Shown: piece by piece, positions 36,339 to 45,293 of the stretch
How positions within the stretch are numbered: the first letter of the stretch is position 1
How the letters are laid out: each line of letters opens with the position of its first letter
From: Senegalia massiliensis
Lineage (GTDB): Bacteria > Bacillota > Clostridia > Tissierellales > SIT17
Reading direction: 5' to 3'
Assembly: GCF_900626135.1 (NCBI RefSeq)
Contig: NZ_LR130785.1
Location: 1,887,569 to 1,951,568 of the forward strand
Length of the DNA stretch: 64,000 bases
Position numbers and translations under genes: made by a program
The notes under the pieces: generated by a model
What the model was told of the DNA's origin: nothing
Database searches by the model: none
Seen by the model: only the letters and a program-made list of their open reading frames with translations

Positions 36339-36785
36339 TTATTTTATAATAATCTTATCAATTAAATCATCATAATCAATAGGAAGTTCTATATTATATG
36401 TTCCATATTGTATTTTCCCTGTTACTTCCCTTACCTTAAGTCTATCTAAAAAACTTTCTTTATTATCTATAACTTTTTTATTATATAAATTATCAATTAT
36501 TGTATCTAAAGATTGTCCTTTTTCAATGTTAAACTCTAATTTTGTAATGCTATCTTCTACATTTTTCTTTTCATCTTTTTTCTTATTATTTTTATTGTTA
36601 TTTTTTTCATTTTCACGTTGTTCCTTTAATTTTATTTCAGTATATTTTTCTACTATTTGATCATCACTATATTCTCTATATTTTACAACAGGATTATAAT
36701 AAAAAATAGCAACTGAAAGTATAATTCCAATACCAATTCCTAAAAATAATAAACTAAGATCCCATACTCTAATTTTTTTCAACAT
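36339..36785 (-). CDS. membrane-anchored MltG N-terminal (LysM-like) domain protein
   Basis: About 148 residues from the ATG at 36785 with AAAGGGTG upstream. One membrane segment (about 9-30), a charged Lys/Asn/Glu linker (about 55-80), then a domain like the LysM-type N-terminal domain of the lytic transglycosylase MltG/YceG: LEFNIEKGQSLDTIIDNLYN, KKVIDNKESFLDRL and GKIQYGTYNIELPIDYDDL. The catalytic transglycosylase domain is absent, so it cannot cleave glycan itself. It lies just upstream of uvsE in the same direction. Confidence 0.7.
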   Translation of the reverse strand: MLKKIRVWDLSLLFLGIGIGIILSVAIFYYNPVVKYREYSDDQIVEKYTEIKLKEQRENEKNNNKNNKKKDEKKNVEDSITKLEFNIEKGQSLDTIIDNLYNKKVIDNKESFLDRLKVREVTGKIQYGTYNIELPIDYDDLIDKIIIK

Positions 36786-36903
36786 TAAACACCCTTTCAT
36801 ATATAATATAAATTATACTAAAAATATCTATTAATTTAAATGTTTGATTTATATTTTTTTATGTTATATGCTATATATTAGTATTATTATTGGAGGTAGT
36901 TAG

Positions 36904-38274
36904 ATGAATAAAAATGAAAATAGAATGGGAACAGAACCTATTATGTCTTTACTTTTTAAATTATCTGTTCCATCTATAATATCTATGGCAATTCAAGCTT
37001 TATACAATGTTATAGATAGCATATATATTGGAAATTATGACCCAAAAGCGCTTACGGGACTTTCTATTGCTTTTCCAATACAAATGATTTTAATAGCAAT
37101 TGCCGTAGGAACTGGAATTGGAACAAGTTCATTAATTTCACGTGAGTTAGGGCGTGGAAATCAAAGAAAAGCTTCAAATGCTGCAGAGCATGTAATGTTA
37201 TTATCTGTTATTTATGGAATCATCCTTGCTATATTAGGAGCATTATTTGCAAGAAACATAATTTCTATATTTACTAATAATGTAGAAATTATAGACTATG
37301 GAACTCGTTACATAAGAATAATACTTTTAGGTTCAGCTGCTTTATTTGTACCTATGATATCTAATAATATATTGCGTGGAGAGGGTAATACTTTAATTCC
37401 TATGATATCTATGCTAATTGGATCTCTAATGAATATTGTATTAGATCCATTTATAATATTTGGAATTGGTCCTTTTCCTGAATGGGGAATTGAAGGTGCA
37501 GCTATAGCTACAGTATTTTCTAGATTCTTAAGTGGAATATTTATAGTTCTTATGATATTTAAATCAAATAATGAAATTAAAGTTAATTTTAAAAAATTTA
37601 AATTTAATTTTAACATAATCAAAGATGTATATAAAGTAGGATTTCCTGCTATGATAATGCAGTTTTTAGCTTCTTTTATGATAAGTGGATTAAATATTAT
37701 AGTTGGGGCTTATAATGAAACTGCAATAGCAGCATTAGGTATATATTTTAGATTACAATCATTTGTTTTTATGCCGGTATTTGGGTTGAACCAAGGATAC
37801 ATGCCTATAGTGGGATATAATTTTGGTCATAATAAACCTGATAGAATGAAAAAAACTATCAAATACGGTTTTATAGTTTCTTTTGTATTTACTACTTTAG
37901 GGTTTTTATTGTTTCAATTTTTTCCTACTCAGTTAATAAACTTATTTGTTTCAAGTTCAAATAATAATGAAGAATTAATACAAATAGGAACTAAGGCATT
38001 AAAAACGATAAGTATTGCATTTCCTATAATCGGTCCTGCAATTGTTGGTTCTACAACTTTTCAAGCAATTGGTAAGGGATTTCCTAGTTTGATATTGTCA
38101 TTTTTAAGACAAATAATTCTTCTATTACCTATTGCATATATATTAGGTAAAATAGGTAACTTAAATACTATATGGTATTCATTCCCTATATCTGAATTGA
38201 TCTCTTCAATCATTCTTATAATTTGGCTTAGAAGAGCTCTAAATGACACATTTGAAAAAATGAAAACCACATAA
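36904..38274 (+). CDS. MATE family multidrug/sodium efflux transporter
   Basis: 456 residues with twelve membrane segments in two MatE repeats (SVPSIISMAIQALYNVIDSIYIG and VGFPAMIMQFLASFMISGLN). It exports organic cations using a sodium or proton gradient. GGAGG before the ATG. Monocistronic, convergent with the Gate-domain gene. Substrate not predictable. Confidence 0.9.
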   Translation: MNKNENRMGTEPIMSLLFKLSVPSIISMAIQALYNVIDSIYIGNYDPKALTGLSIAFPIQMILIAIAVGTGIGTSSLISRELGRGNQRKASNAAEHVMLLSVIYGIILAILGALFARNIISIFTNNVEIIDYGTRYIRIILLGSAALFVPMISNNILRGEGNTLIPMISMLIGSLMNIVLDPFIIFGIGPFPEWGIEGAAIATVFSRFLSGIFIVLMIFKSNNEIKVNFKKFKFNFNIIKDVYKVGFPAMIMQFLASFMISGLNIIVGAYNETAIAALGIYFRLQSFVFMPVFGLNQGYMPIVGYNFGHNKPDRMKKTIKYGFIVSFVFTTLGFLLFQFFPTQLINLFVSSSNNNEELIQIGTKALKTISIAFPIIGPAIVGSTTFQAIGKGFPSLILSFLRQIILLLPIAYILGKIGNLNTIWYSFPISELISSIILIIWLRRALNDTFEKMKTT

Positions 38275-38275
38275 A

Positions 38276-38302
38276 AAGCTAGGCTATTTATAAGCCTAGC
38301 TT
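38276..38302. terminator. bidirectional terminator between MATE and Gate-domain genes
   Basis: AAGCTAGGCT and AGCCTAGCTT pair around a 7-base loop between convergent stop codons. Confidence 0.85.
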
Positions 38303-39455
38303 AAAATATATTTATTAATAATACCAGATAATGTGCAGAAATACCCGCAACAATTCCTCCTACTAAATGACTTGTTATAGCTTTTGAAATTAAATTTCTA
38401 TGTCCTAATGTATCTAACATTGCCACATGTGTACTTAAAAATCCACTCCAACACATACCCATGGCAGTGAATACAGCTATTTCATTGCCTCCTATTACAT
38501 TATTTTCTATAAAACTTGGTATTAAGCTTAATGCAGCCCCTACAGCACCTAATGCTGTAATTGGAAATGCAATAGCTTCTGGATTCTTAAATCCAAATAA
38601 TGGCGTTAATATTGGAGATAACTTCTCTCCAATAAGAGGTAATAAACCTACACCTTCATATGCTAATCCTTGATATCCTTCTGTAGCATCTATTGGTCCA
38701 AATGTCAATATCATAATTATAGTACAAATAATTAATACCCCTGGTATGATACTTAAACCTATATCTACTCCCATTTTACCACCTTCTAAAAATGCAGTTA
38801 AAAACCTTTCAAAAAAACTTGCTTTTTCATCTTCTGCAGTATTTAAAATCTCTTCTAAGTCAAAATCTCTGTCTCCCTCAATTTTGTTTTCACCTAATAT
38901 TTTTTTACTCCTATAAGCCATTAATCGTACGCTTACTATACTTCCTATTAAAGCCCCAATATTACCTATCAATGCCTCTTTAAAATAACCTTGCCCAATC
39001 ATAAAAGTTGTTACTATAAGTCCCATTCCAAAGGCTGTTCCTAAATTGCAAAGACAAGGAACTTCATTTCTTTTAAAATAACTTAAATAACTTTTATCCT
39101 TAGCAAGAGATATTATAGCTGGATTGTCCGAAAGATAGGTAGTTATTATTCCCAAAAAACTAACTCCTGGTAAGTTGTAAAGCGGCTTCATTAAAGGTGC
39201 AAATAACATATTTAATAGTTGTACTAATTTAAACTCAGTAGCAAGTCTTCCAAAAGCCCCTGCCAAAACAGCTATAGCCATAATATAAAACACAGTATCC
39301 ATTAATAGCTTATATGCTGTATTCATTATTGTAGAAAACATATAACCTATACCCATTTGTGATCCTATGTATCCAAAAAAAAGTGATATAAGTGCAATAA
39401 AAACTATGGAATCAGTATAGGCAAAGGTTTTCTTCTTCAAGCTTGAAAAAGTCAT
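38301..39455 (-). CDS. Gate/nucleoside-recognition domain membrane protein (CD0519/CD1768-like)
   Basis: 384 residues with about ten membrane segments. Two Gate-type regions are visible (AVLAGAFGRLATEFKLVQLL and ALGAVGAALSLIPSFIENN), as in the nucleoside-recognition/spore-maturation superfamily. It resembles a clostridial family named after C. difficile CD0519/CD1768 (recalled, not checked). A transport role for a small solute is an inference. Confidence 0.65.
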   Translation of the reverse strand: MTFSSLKKKTFAYTDSIVFIALISLFFGYIGSQMGIGYMFSTIMNTAYKLLMDTVFYIMAIAVLAGAFGRLATEFKLVQLLNMLFAPLMKPLYNLPGVSFLGIITTYLSDNPAIISLAKDKSYLSYFKRNEVPCLCNLGTAFGMGLIVTTFMIGQGYFKEALIGNIGALIGSIVSVRLMAYRSKKILGENKIEGDRDFDLEEILNTAEDEKASFFERFLTAFLEGGKMGVDIGLSIIPGVLIICTIIMILTFGPIDATEGYQGLAYEGVGLLPLIGEKLSPILTPLFGFKNPEAIAFPITALGAVGAALSLIPSFIENNVIGGNEIAVFTAMGMCWSGFLSTHVAMLDTLGHRNLISKAITSHLVGGIVAGISAHYLVLLINIF

Positions 39456-39557
39456 TTAATCACCCCTTATGTATAATCTATATCCATTATACAAGAGTAA
39501 TGTCTAAATTATCAATCATTTTATAATAAATTAATATTACATTAAATTAATTTTTAT

Positions 39558-39599
39558 ATAGTAAAAAAACACAGTGTATACACTGTGTTTTTTTACTAT
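39558..39599 (-). terminator. terminator of rpsD
   Basis: A 42-bp perfect palindrome with core ACAGTGTATACACTGT and T-runs on both sides overlaps the rpsD stop codon. Confidence 0.9.
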
Positions 39600-40192
39600 T
39601 TTCTTGAATAATATTCAACAATTAATTGTTCATCTACTTCAACTGGTATCTCTTCTCTTTTAGGTTCTCTTTCAAGTTTAGCACTAATGCTTTCTTCATT
39701 TCTAGTTATATAATCTAATGCAAAAGATGGATTTTCAAAACTCTCTTTAAATACATCAATATTTTTAGATTTTTCTCTAAGAGATATAATATCTCCAACT
39801 TCTACTGAAAAAGATGGAATATCAACTTTTTTTCCATTTACTAAAATATGTCCATGATTTACCATTTGACGTGCCTGTCTTATAGAACTTCCAAATCCCA
39901 TTCTATATACCATATTATCTAATCTTTTTTCTAATAACTCTATTAAAACTTCACCAGATATCCCTTCAGCTTTCATAGCTTTATCTACATATCTTTTTTT
40001 GAATTGTTTTTCCATTACATTATAATATGATCTTAATTTTTGCTTTTCTAATAATTGTAAACCATAGTTTGAAAGTTTTTTATCAGCTCTACTTGTTCCT
40101 CTCTGTGCACGTTTCATTGCTTTAGGATGACCAACTACATTTACACCTAGCCTTCTACTAAGTTTAAAACGTGGTCCCATCATTTTTGCCAT
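39596..40192 (-). CDS. rpsD: 30S ribosomal protein S4, zinc-free form
   Basis: 198 residues. The S4/S9 N-terminal domain and the S4 RNA-binding domain ([34 protein letters not shown]) are clear. The N-terminal zinc-ribbon cysteines found in some S4 proteins are absent (C-minus form). It is monocistronic here, away from the alpha operon, so a second rpsD may exist. GGAGG before the ATG and its own promoter. Confidence 0.94.
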   Translation of the reverse strand: MAKMMGPRFKLSRRLGVNVVGHPKAMKRAQRGTSRADKKLSNYGLQLLEKQKLRSYYNVMEKQFKKRYVDKAMKAEGISGEVLIELLEKRLDNMVYRMGFGSSIRQARQMVNHGHILVNGKKVDIPSFSVEVGDIISLREKSKNIDVFKESFENPSFALDYITRNEESISAKLEREPKREEIPVEVDEQLIVEYYSRK

Positions 40193-40213
40193 ATTTATTA
40201 CCTCCGTATTATA

Positions 40214-40239
40214 GAATATACTTGCCGCGGTATATACTC
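40214..40239 (-). promoter_or_regulatory. hairpin in the rpsD leader
   Basis: ATATAC and GTATAT pair around the GC-rich loop CGCGGCAA, just upstream of the ribosome site in a roughly 60-base leader. S4 represses its own mRNA in other bacteria; this could be the target (inference). Confidence 0.4.
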
Positions 40240-40259
40240 ATTACGAATAGCCAATAACA

Positions 40260-40288
40260 ATTATACCATATAATAAAAACTTTGTAAA
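40260..40288 (-). promoter_or_regulatory. rpsD promoter
   Basis: TTTACA (40283-40288), a 17-base spacer and TATAAT (40260-40265) on the minus strand. The -35 lies inside the terminator stem of the upstream nitroreductase gene. Confidence 0.8.
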
Positions 40289-40320
40289 TGATAATGTATA
40301 TCATTTACAAAGTTTTTATT
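40272..40320 (-). terminator. terminator of the nitroreductase gene
   Basis: A 21-bp stem (core ACTTTGTAAATGAT/ATCATTTACAAAGT) with a 7-base loop lies two bases past the stop codon and has T-rich flanks. Confidence 0.88.
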
Positions 40321-40321
40321 T

Positions 40322-41221
40322 TTATAGATTATATTCTCCTACTATTGTATAATTTATACCTTTATACTCATGAATATTATTTTGTTTGAAATTCCAATTG
40401 CCTTTATAACCTATACTTTTTGCCATCTCTTCAAAATAATACATCATTATACCAGCATCAGTTAAATTATTTTTGTCTTGTGGATCAATTACTCCCAATT
40501 CAACACTGTTATTTTTAAGTATAAATCTCCAAGGTTGTTCATTCTTATCAGAAGGAGCATATCTTATATAATAAAAAAGTTCATCTAATCCTCTATTATC
40601 TAATTCCTCTTGAGAAACTTCATTTCCAAATTCATTATAAAATACTATATCACTAACAGATAATCTACTACTTGTAGATTTATCAACAAAATATTTCTTT
40701 TCTTTAAAAGGTCTTATTGTATTCAAATATTCAATATCTTCATTTTGCAAACCATCACTGCTTGTAAAATCAGTTATTTTTTGACTATTTTTCGGATATC
40801 CAATAGCTACTATGTAATTAATATGCTTATTATTTTCATCAAATAAAATTTTCTTAGAATCATATGGTGTATCCATTACATTTATCCAGCAACTTCCTAA
40901 GTCCATTTGATATACTTTAGTTAATAAGGTTTCCATAGCGTAAGAAGCTTTCAAAAACGTTAAATCATTTTCATCATTAGTTTGTAATCCTATATAATGA
41001 GGACTTTTAATCATCACTCCGGAATAACCTGCTTTTCCTTTTAACTCATTATATATTTCATCGCCATTTTCATATAATTTAAATCTGATACCTTCATTAC
41101 CGTAACTTTTTTCAATTTTAAATACAAAATCCATTAACATGTCTAGTTTATCTTTTTCTATTACTGTTTCTTTATACTCTCTTGTTGACGTTCGATTTTC
41201 TAAAAATTTTCTAAATAACAT
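40322..41221 (-). CDS. nitroreductase family protein (TM1586-type)
   Basis: 299 residues. Two FMN-binding nitroreductase-like halves: FLENRTSTREYKE at the start, MDLGSCWINVMD in the middle, and RYAPSDKNEQPWRFIL in the second half, arranged as in the TM1586-like family of fused nitroreductases. It probably reduces nitro or quinone compounds, or acts as an uncharacterised flavoprotein. Divergent from the agr locus. Confidence 0.8.
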   Translation of the reverse strand: MLFRKFLENRTSTREYKETVIEKDKLDMLMDFVFKIEKSYGNEGIRFKLYENGDEIYNELKGKAGYSGVMIKSPHYIGLQTNDENDLTFLKASYAMETLLTKVYQMDLGSCWINVMDTPYDSKKILFDENNKHINYIVAIGYPKNSQKITDFTSSDGLQNEDIEYLNTIRPFKEKKYFVDKSTSSRLSVSDIVFYNEFGNEVSQEELDNRGLDELFYYIRYAPSDKNEQPWRFILKNNSVELGVIDPQDKNNLTDAGIMMYYFEEMAKSIGYKGNWNFKQNNIHEYKGINYTIVGEYNL

Positions 41222-41359
41222 TTTATTTCCTCCTAAATATACTTTGTTAAAATTTTTATACCCTAATACTATAAATATAATCTTTTTTAATTATATTTAT
41301 ATTTTATTTTAAATCATAAAATTTATAACCAAAAAATAGATTACTTTTTTTCATTTTTT

Positions 41360-41368
41360 TGGTATAAT
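41360..41368 (+). promoter_or_regulatory. extended -10 promoter of agrD
   Basis: TGGTATAAT, an extended -10 element, lies about 58 bases before agrD. No recognisable -35 hexamer is present, which would fit an activator-dependent promoter; I see no clear AgrA-type repeat. Confidence 0.5.
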
Positions 41369-41426
41369 TATAATAAATCATAATAGCTTCATTAACGTAT
41401 AAAATATAATAAAGGAGGTTTTTATT

Positions 41427-41561
41427 ATGTACAAAAAACTTATTAATTTCTTATTGTCTCCCTTAGCATTAGTTGCAATTTTTGTAGCAAATAATGCTGG
41501 TAATTCTGCTACAACATTTTTAACAAATCAACCTAAATGTCCAGATGAATTGCTCAAATGA
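41427..41561 (+). CDS. agrD: AgrD-type cyclic autoinducer peptide precursor
   Basis: 44 residues, AGGAGG ten bases before the ATG. An amphipathic leader (MYKKLINFLLSPLALVAIF) is followed by the peptide region NSATTFLTN and the charged recognition tail QPKCPDELLK, the AgrD plan. In S. aureus AgrD the ring-closing Cys lies seven residues before the first conserved Pro; here that residue is Thr29 (Pro36 minus 7). The only Cys (38) is in the tail. A five-residue lactone ring Thr29-Thr33 is the predicted product (inference). The stop overlaps the agrC ATG. Confidence 0.85.
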   Translation: MYKKLINFLLSPLALVAIFVANNAGNSATTFLTNQPKCPDELLK

Positions 41562-42934
41562 TAGGGTCTATTACTAGTCCCTATCTCTTTGCAAATGAAG
41601 TTATTATGGCTATTATAGAAGGATTTATTTTTTTATATTCTTACTTATTTATTTCCAATAAAAGAGAAATAATTCAAACTAAAAAATTTATTAGTACTTT
41701 GTTTTTAATTTCTTTCACATTATTTTCATTTTGGGCTACTTTATCATTTCCAGCAGGTTATCATACGATATTAATAATATTATTTGTAAGTTTAAGTCTT
41801 GCTTTAATAGCAAATGTAAAGGTTTTTTTATCTATAGTTACAATTGTATTTATAGGATTTTTAATGATTATAATAGAATTAATATTATTTCCTGTTTTTT
41901 CAATGGTAACAAATACTAATATGGAAGAATTACAAACTATTCCAGAAGTCAAACTATATTTTTCAATATTAGTTAAAAGCATAGAGTTAATTTTATTATT
42001 TATAATTTCAAAAATTAAAAGTCCAAACATAAAATATTTTTCTAAAGAATTAAGTCATCAAGTCATTATATATTGGGTTTTTGGTATGTTTTTAATGGGA
42101 ATGTTGATACTAAGTATACAATTTGTCATATATCAACCTGAAAAGATAATAATTTATGAAACTTTAATCATTTTAATTTTTTTAATCTATGCAATTATTG
42201 GTTATTTAGATTACAAAGCAAAAATCAATCTTATTAAAATCGAAAAAAAATATAATCTTCAATATGATTATATAAAAAATCTTGAGTCTTTAATTAATAT
42301 AATACGTAGAGAAAAACATGATTTTTCAAACCATATAAATACTATATATGCAATGTGTACTATAAATAAACCTAATACAGTTGAACGTATTAAAGAATAT
42401 TTGAAAAATATAACTAATGAAATTAAAAATTCATATACTACTTTTAATAGCGGCAACGATTATATTGATGGATTACTAGTAGTTAAAAGTAATTATGCAT
42501 ATGAAAATAATATTATATTTGATGTTAATTTTGAATCTATGTTAGATAAAGTAAAAGTTGATAATGTAGATTTAATAAGTATTATTAGTAATATATTAGA
42601 CAATGCTTTTGAAGCAATTATTTTATCTAAACAACCTATTGAAAGACCAATAATTTCTTTATGGACATATATTGAAGAAGAAAAATACATAATTTCTATT
42701 TCTAATAATGGTCCTAAAATAGATGATAAAATTTCAGAAAAAATATTTCAAAATGGTTTTTCAACTAAAGAGAAAAATAGTGATGATCATGGATATGGTT
42801 TATATATAGTAAAAAAAATGATAGAAAAAAATGATGGTAAAATAACTTTGTATAGCAATAAAGTGGAAACAGAATTTCAAATTATATTTAATATTATAGG
42901 AGATAGCTATGAACTATATAGTGAGAATTTCTAA
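41558..42934 (+). CDS. agrC: AgrC-type sensor histidine kinase
   Basis: 458 residues. Six or seven membrane segments occupy about residues 1-215, then a HPK10 kinase region: H-box REKHDFSNHINTIY (His near 253), N-box NILDNAFEA and G-box DDHGYGLYIVKKM. It should bind the exported AgrD peptide. The start codon overlaps the agrD stop (ATGA) with no ribosome site of its own, so translation is coupled. No response-regulator gene follows. Confidence 0.9.
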   Translation: MIGSITSPYLFANEVIMAIIEGFIFLYSYLFISNKREIIQTKKFISTLFLISFTLFSFWATLSFPAGYHTILIILFVSLSLALIANVKVFLSIVTIVFIGFLMIIIELILFPVFSMVTNTNMEELQTIPEVKLYFSILVKSIELILLFIISKIKSPNIKYFSKELSHQVIIYWVFGMFLMGMLILSIQFVIYQPEKIIIYETLIILIFLIYAIIGYLDYKAKINLIKIEKKYNLQYDYIKNLESLINIIRREKHDFSNHINTIYAMCTINKPNTVERIKEYLKNITNEIKNSYTTFNSGNDYIDGLLVVKSNYAYENNIIFDVNFESMLDKVKVDNVDLISIISNILDNAFEAIILSKQPIERPIISLWTYIEEEKYIISISNNGPKIDDKISEKIFQNGFSTKEKNSDDHGYGLYIVKKMIEKNDGKITLYSNKVETEFQIIFNIIGDSYELYSENF

Positions 42935-43481
42935 CTTTTTATACTATCAAATAATAAAATATAAAGAATTTGATAAACTTCAAAAAATTAAAATAAAATA
43001 TGGTATTGAATGTATAGTAAGTGAACTTTCTAAGATTATATTTTATTTTATTATTTTTAGTTTATTATCATTAACTAATGAATTTATTATAGCAATTTTA
43101 TTTTTTAGTAGTTTTAGAATTTATTCAGGAGGTTTCCATCAAAATACTTATATATCTTGTTTTATAACTTCTTTTTTTCTTTTATTTACTATAATAAAAT
43201 TACCTTATTTAATACCTTTTACTTTGGAAACTAAACTAATATTAATAATAGTAACTTATGTTTTAACTTATATATATAGTCCTGTGGATCATCCTAATAA
43301 AAGAATTAAATCAAAAAAACAGAAAAAGAAAATAAAATATATTTCTATATTTGTGCTAATAATATTATCTTTTATATCTGTAACATTGAAACCTATATTT
43401 TCTAATATAGCTATCTCTGCACTTTTCATTCAATCAATAACTCTGTTAGTGGGTAAAATTCATCAAGAAAATTCTTGGTGA
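42909..43481 (+). CDS. agrB: AgrB-type peptide-processing membrane protease
   Basis: 190 residues with about five membrane segments. The catalytic pair is intact in SGGFHQNTYISC: His77 and Cys84, the same numbering as S. aureus AgrB. It would cut the AgrD tail and close the ring. It overlaps agrC by 26 bases and has GGAG six bases before its ATG. It stands last in the locus, whereas agrB is usually first. Confidence 0.92.
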   Translation: MNYIVRISNFLYYQIIKYKEFDKLQKIKIKYGIECIVSELSKIIFYFIIFSLLSLTNEFIIAILFFSSFRIYSGGFHQNTYISCFITSFFLLFTIIKLPYLIPFTLETKLILIIVTYVLTYIYSPVDHPNKRIKSKKQKKKIKYISIFVLIILSFISVTLKPIFSNIAISALFIQSITLLVGKIHQENSW

Positions 43482-43490
43482 ATTTTTTTA
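43456..43490 (+). terminator. terminator of the agr locus
   Basis: A 14-bp stem (AAATTCATCAAGAA/TTCTTGGTGAATTT, with one T-G pair) and a T-run overlap the end of agrB, so the transcript ends before any agrA. Confidence 0.85.
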
Positions 43491-43555
43491 TTTTAAAATG
43501 TTAATTTATAACATGTTTAACGTTAATATTATAGGATATAAATTAAAAGTAATAG

Positions 43556-43567
43556 ATTGTATACAAT
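43556..43567. promoter_or_regulatory. palindromic operator candidate upstream of korA
   Basis: ATTGTATACAAT is a perfect 12-bp palindrome 46 bases before korA. TTGTATACAA-type sites are typical of GntR-family regulators. The same TTGTATACAA core lies inside the pduL-deoC dyad promoter. Confidence 0.5.
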
Positions 43568-43613
43568 GTTCTATAAAATTAAATATAATATAAATAATGT
43601 AAAGGGAGTGTAT

Positions 43614-45293
43614 ATGATGAAATATAATATTTTAATTGGTGGTTCAGCCGGTCAAGGTATGGATACCATAAGTTCTTTGTTAGAAAAAATTTTACAAAGA
43701 AAAGGCTACTATGTTTTTTCTAATAAAGATTATATGTCTAGAGTTCGTGGCGGACACAACTTTATACAAATTAGATTTGGCGATGAACCTATTTATTCAT
43801 ACGATGATAAACTAGATATAATTATTGGGTTAGATCAAAATTCAGTAGAATTTCATTCAAAAAACTTGAAAAAAGATGGTGTATTCCTGTGTGATGATAA
43901 AATAAAATGGGAAGATGAAAGAAGAATAACAATACCAATGCTTAAAATAGCAAAAGAAATTGGTCAAGCACGTGTATTTGGAACTGTGGGAATGGGTGCT
44001 ATTATAAAACTATTATCTCTAGATGATTCAAAAATTGAAGAAGTGTTTAATGAAAAATGGGACGAAAAAATAGCTAATTATAATATTGAAGCCTTTAATA
44101 AAGGTTATGAATATGTAGATTCAAAATATAAAACTAAAAAAGGTGAAGCTAAAGATACATTATTGATTAATGGTAATCAAGCAATAGCACTTGGAGCACT
44201 TGCTGGTGGACTTAGCTTTTATGGCGCATATCCAATGACCCCTTCAACTAGTATAATGACATATTTATCTACAAAACAAAATGATTCAGGGATTGTTGTA
44301 GAGCAAGCGGAAGATGAAATTGCAGCTATAAATATGGCAATAGGTGCTTCATTTACAGGAGTTCGTGCTATGACAGGTACATCTGGTGGAGGATTTTCTC
44401 TTATGACTGAAGCATTAGGTCTAGCTGGTATTACTGAAACTCCATTAGTTACAGTCAATGTACAAAGACCAGGACCAGCTACAGGACTCCCTACTAGAAC
44501 TGAACAAAGTGATTTAAGCTTTATTCTAACTGCTTCTCATGGAGAAATACCTAGAATGGTCCTATCAGTTAAAAATCCTGAAGATGCTTTCTATCAAACT
44601 GCTAGAGCACTTAATATAGCTGATAAATATCAAATGCTAGTAATAATATTAAATGATCAATTCTTAGCAGATGCAAATCAAACAGTTAATAAGTTTGACT
44701 TTGATAAAGTTACTATTGAAAGACATATATCTGGAGAAAACGATATTAATAAAGATGATTATAAACGTTATGAAATAACTGAAAATGGTTTATCTAAAAG
44801 AATAATACCAGGAAGAATAGAAGGTGTTACAGTTCTTGCTGACAGTGATGAACATGATGAATATGGTCATATTACAGAAGAAAGTGAAGTACGTATATCT
44901 CAAATGGATAAACGTATGAAGAGAATGGAATTATTAAAAGATGAGATTATAGAACCAGATTACTTTGGAGTAGATGCGCCAGAAACTCTTCTTATAGGAT
45001 GGGGTTCTTTATATGGTGGTTTAAGAGAAGCTGTAGAAACATTACAAGATGATGGAGAAAAAATAGGTGCATTAATTTTTGGAGATATTTATCCTCTACC
45101 TACAAAATTACTCGAAAAATATAGTAAGAATGCTAAAAACATAGTTAATGTAGAGCAAAACTTTAATGGACAATTAGCTAAATTTATTAGACAAGAAACA
45201 GGAATACATTGTAATAAAAGTATATTAAAATATGACGGTAGACAATTATATGGAAAAGAAATTGTAAGTAGATTACAAGAGGAGGTATTATAA
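43614..45293 (+). CDS. korA: 2-oxoacid:ferredoxin oxidoreductase, fused gamma-alpha subunit
   Basis: About 560 residues from the ATG at 43614, after AAGGGAG; upstream in-frame codons lack a ribosome site. The N-terminal gamma domain (about 1-180) begins GGSAGQGMDTISSLLEK; the alpha domain starts GNQAIALGALAGGLSFYGAYPMTPST. Such gamma-alpha fusions pair with a TPP-binding beta subunit and oxidise 2-oxoglutarate or another 2-oxoacid to acyl-CoA, reducing ferredoxin. The exact substrate is uncertain. Confidence 0.9.
   Translation: MMKYNILIGGSAGQGMDTISSLLEKILQRKGYYVFSNKDYMSRVRGGHNFIQIRFGDEPIYSYDDKLDIIIGLDQNSVEFHSKNLKKDGVFLCDDKIKWEDERRITIPMLKIAKEIGQARVFGTVGMGAIIKLLSLDDSKIEEVFNEKWDEKIANYNIEAFNKGYEYVDSKYKTKKGEAKDTLLINGNQAIALGALAGGLSFYGAYPMTPSTSIMTYLSTKQNDSGIVVEQAEDEIAAINMAIGASFTGVRAMTGTSGGGFSLMTEALGLAGITETPLVTVNVQRPGPATGLPTRTEQSDLSFILTASHGEIPRMVLSVKNPEDAFYQTARALNIADKYQMLVIILNDQFLADANQTVNKFDFDKVTIERHISGENDINKDDYKRYEITENGLSKRIIPGRIEGVTVLADSDEHDEYGHITEESEVRISQMDKRMKRMELLKDEIIEPDYFGVDAPETLLIGWGSLYGGLREAVETLQDDGEKIGALIFGDIYPLPTKLLEKYSKNAKNIVNVEQNFNGQLAKFIRQETGIHCNKSILKYDGRQLYGKEIVSRLQEEVL

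Noticed and set aside
39571..39582. GTATAC in the rpsD terminator as another GntR-type operator
   Set aside because: It is simply the centre of a perfect terminator palindrome downstream of a gene, not at a promoter.
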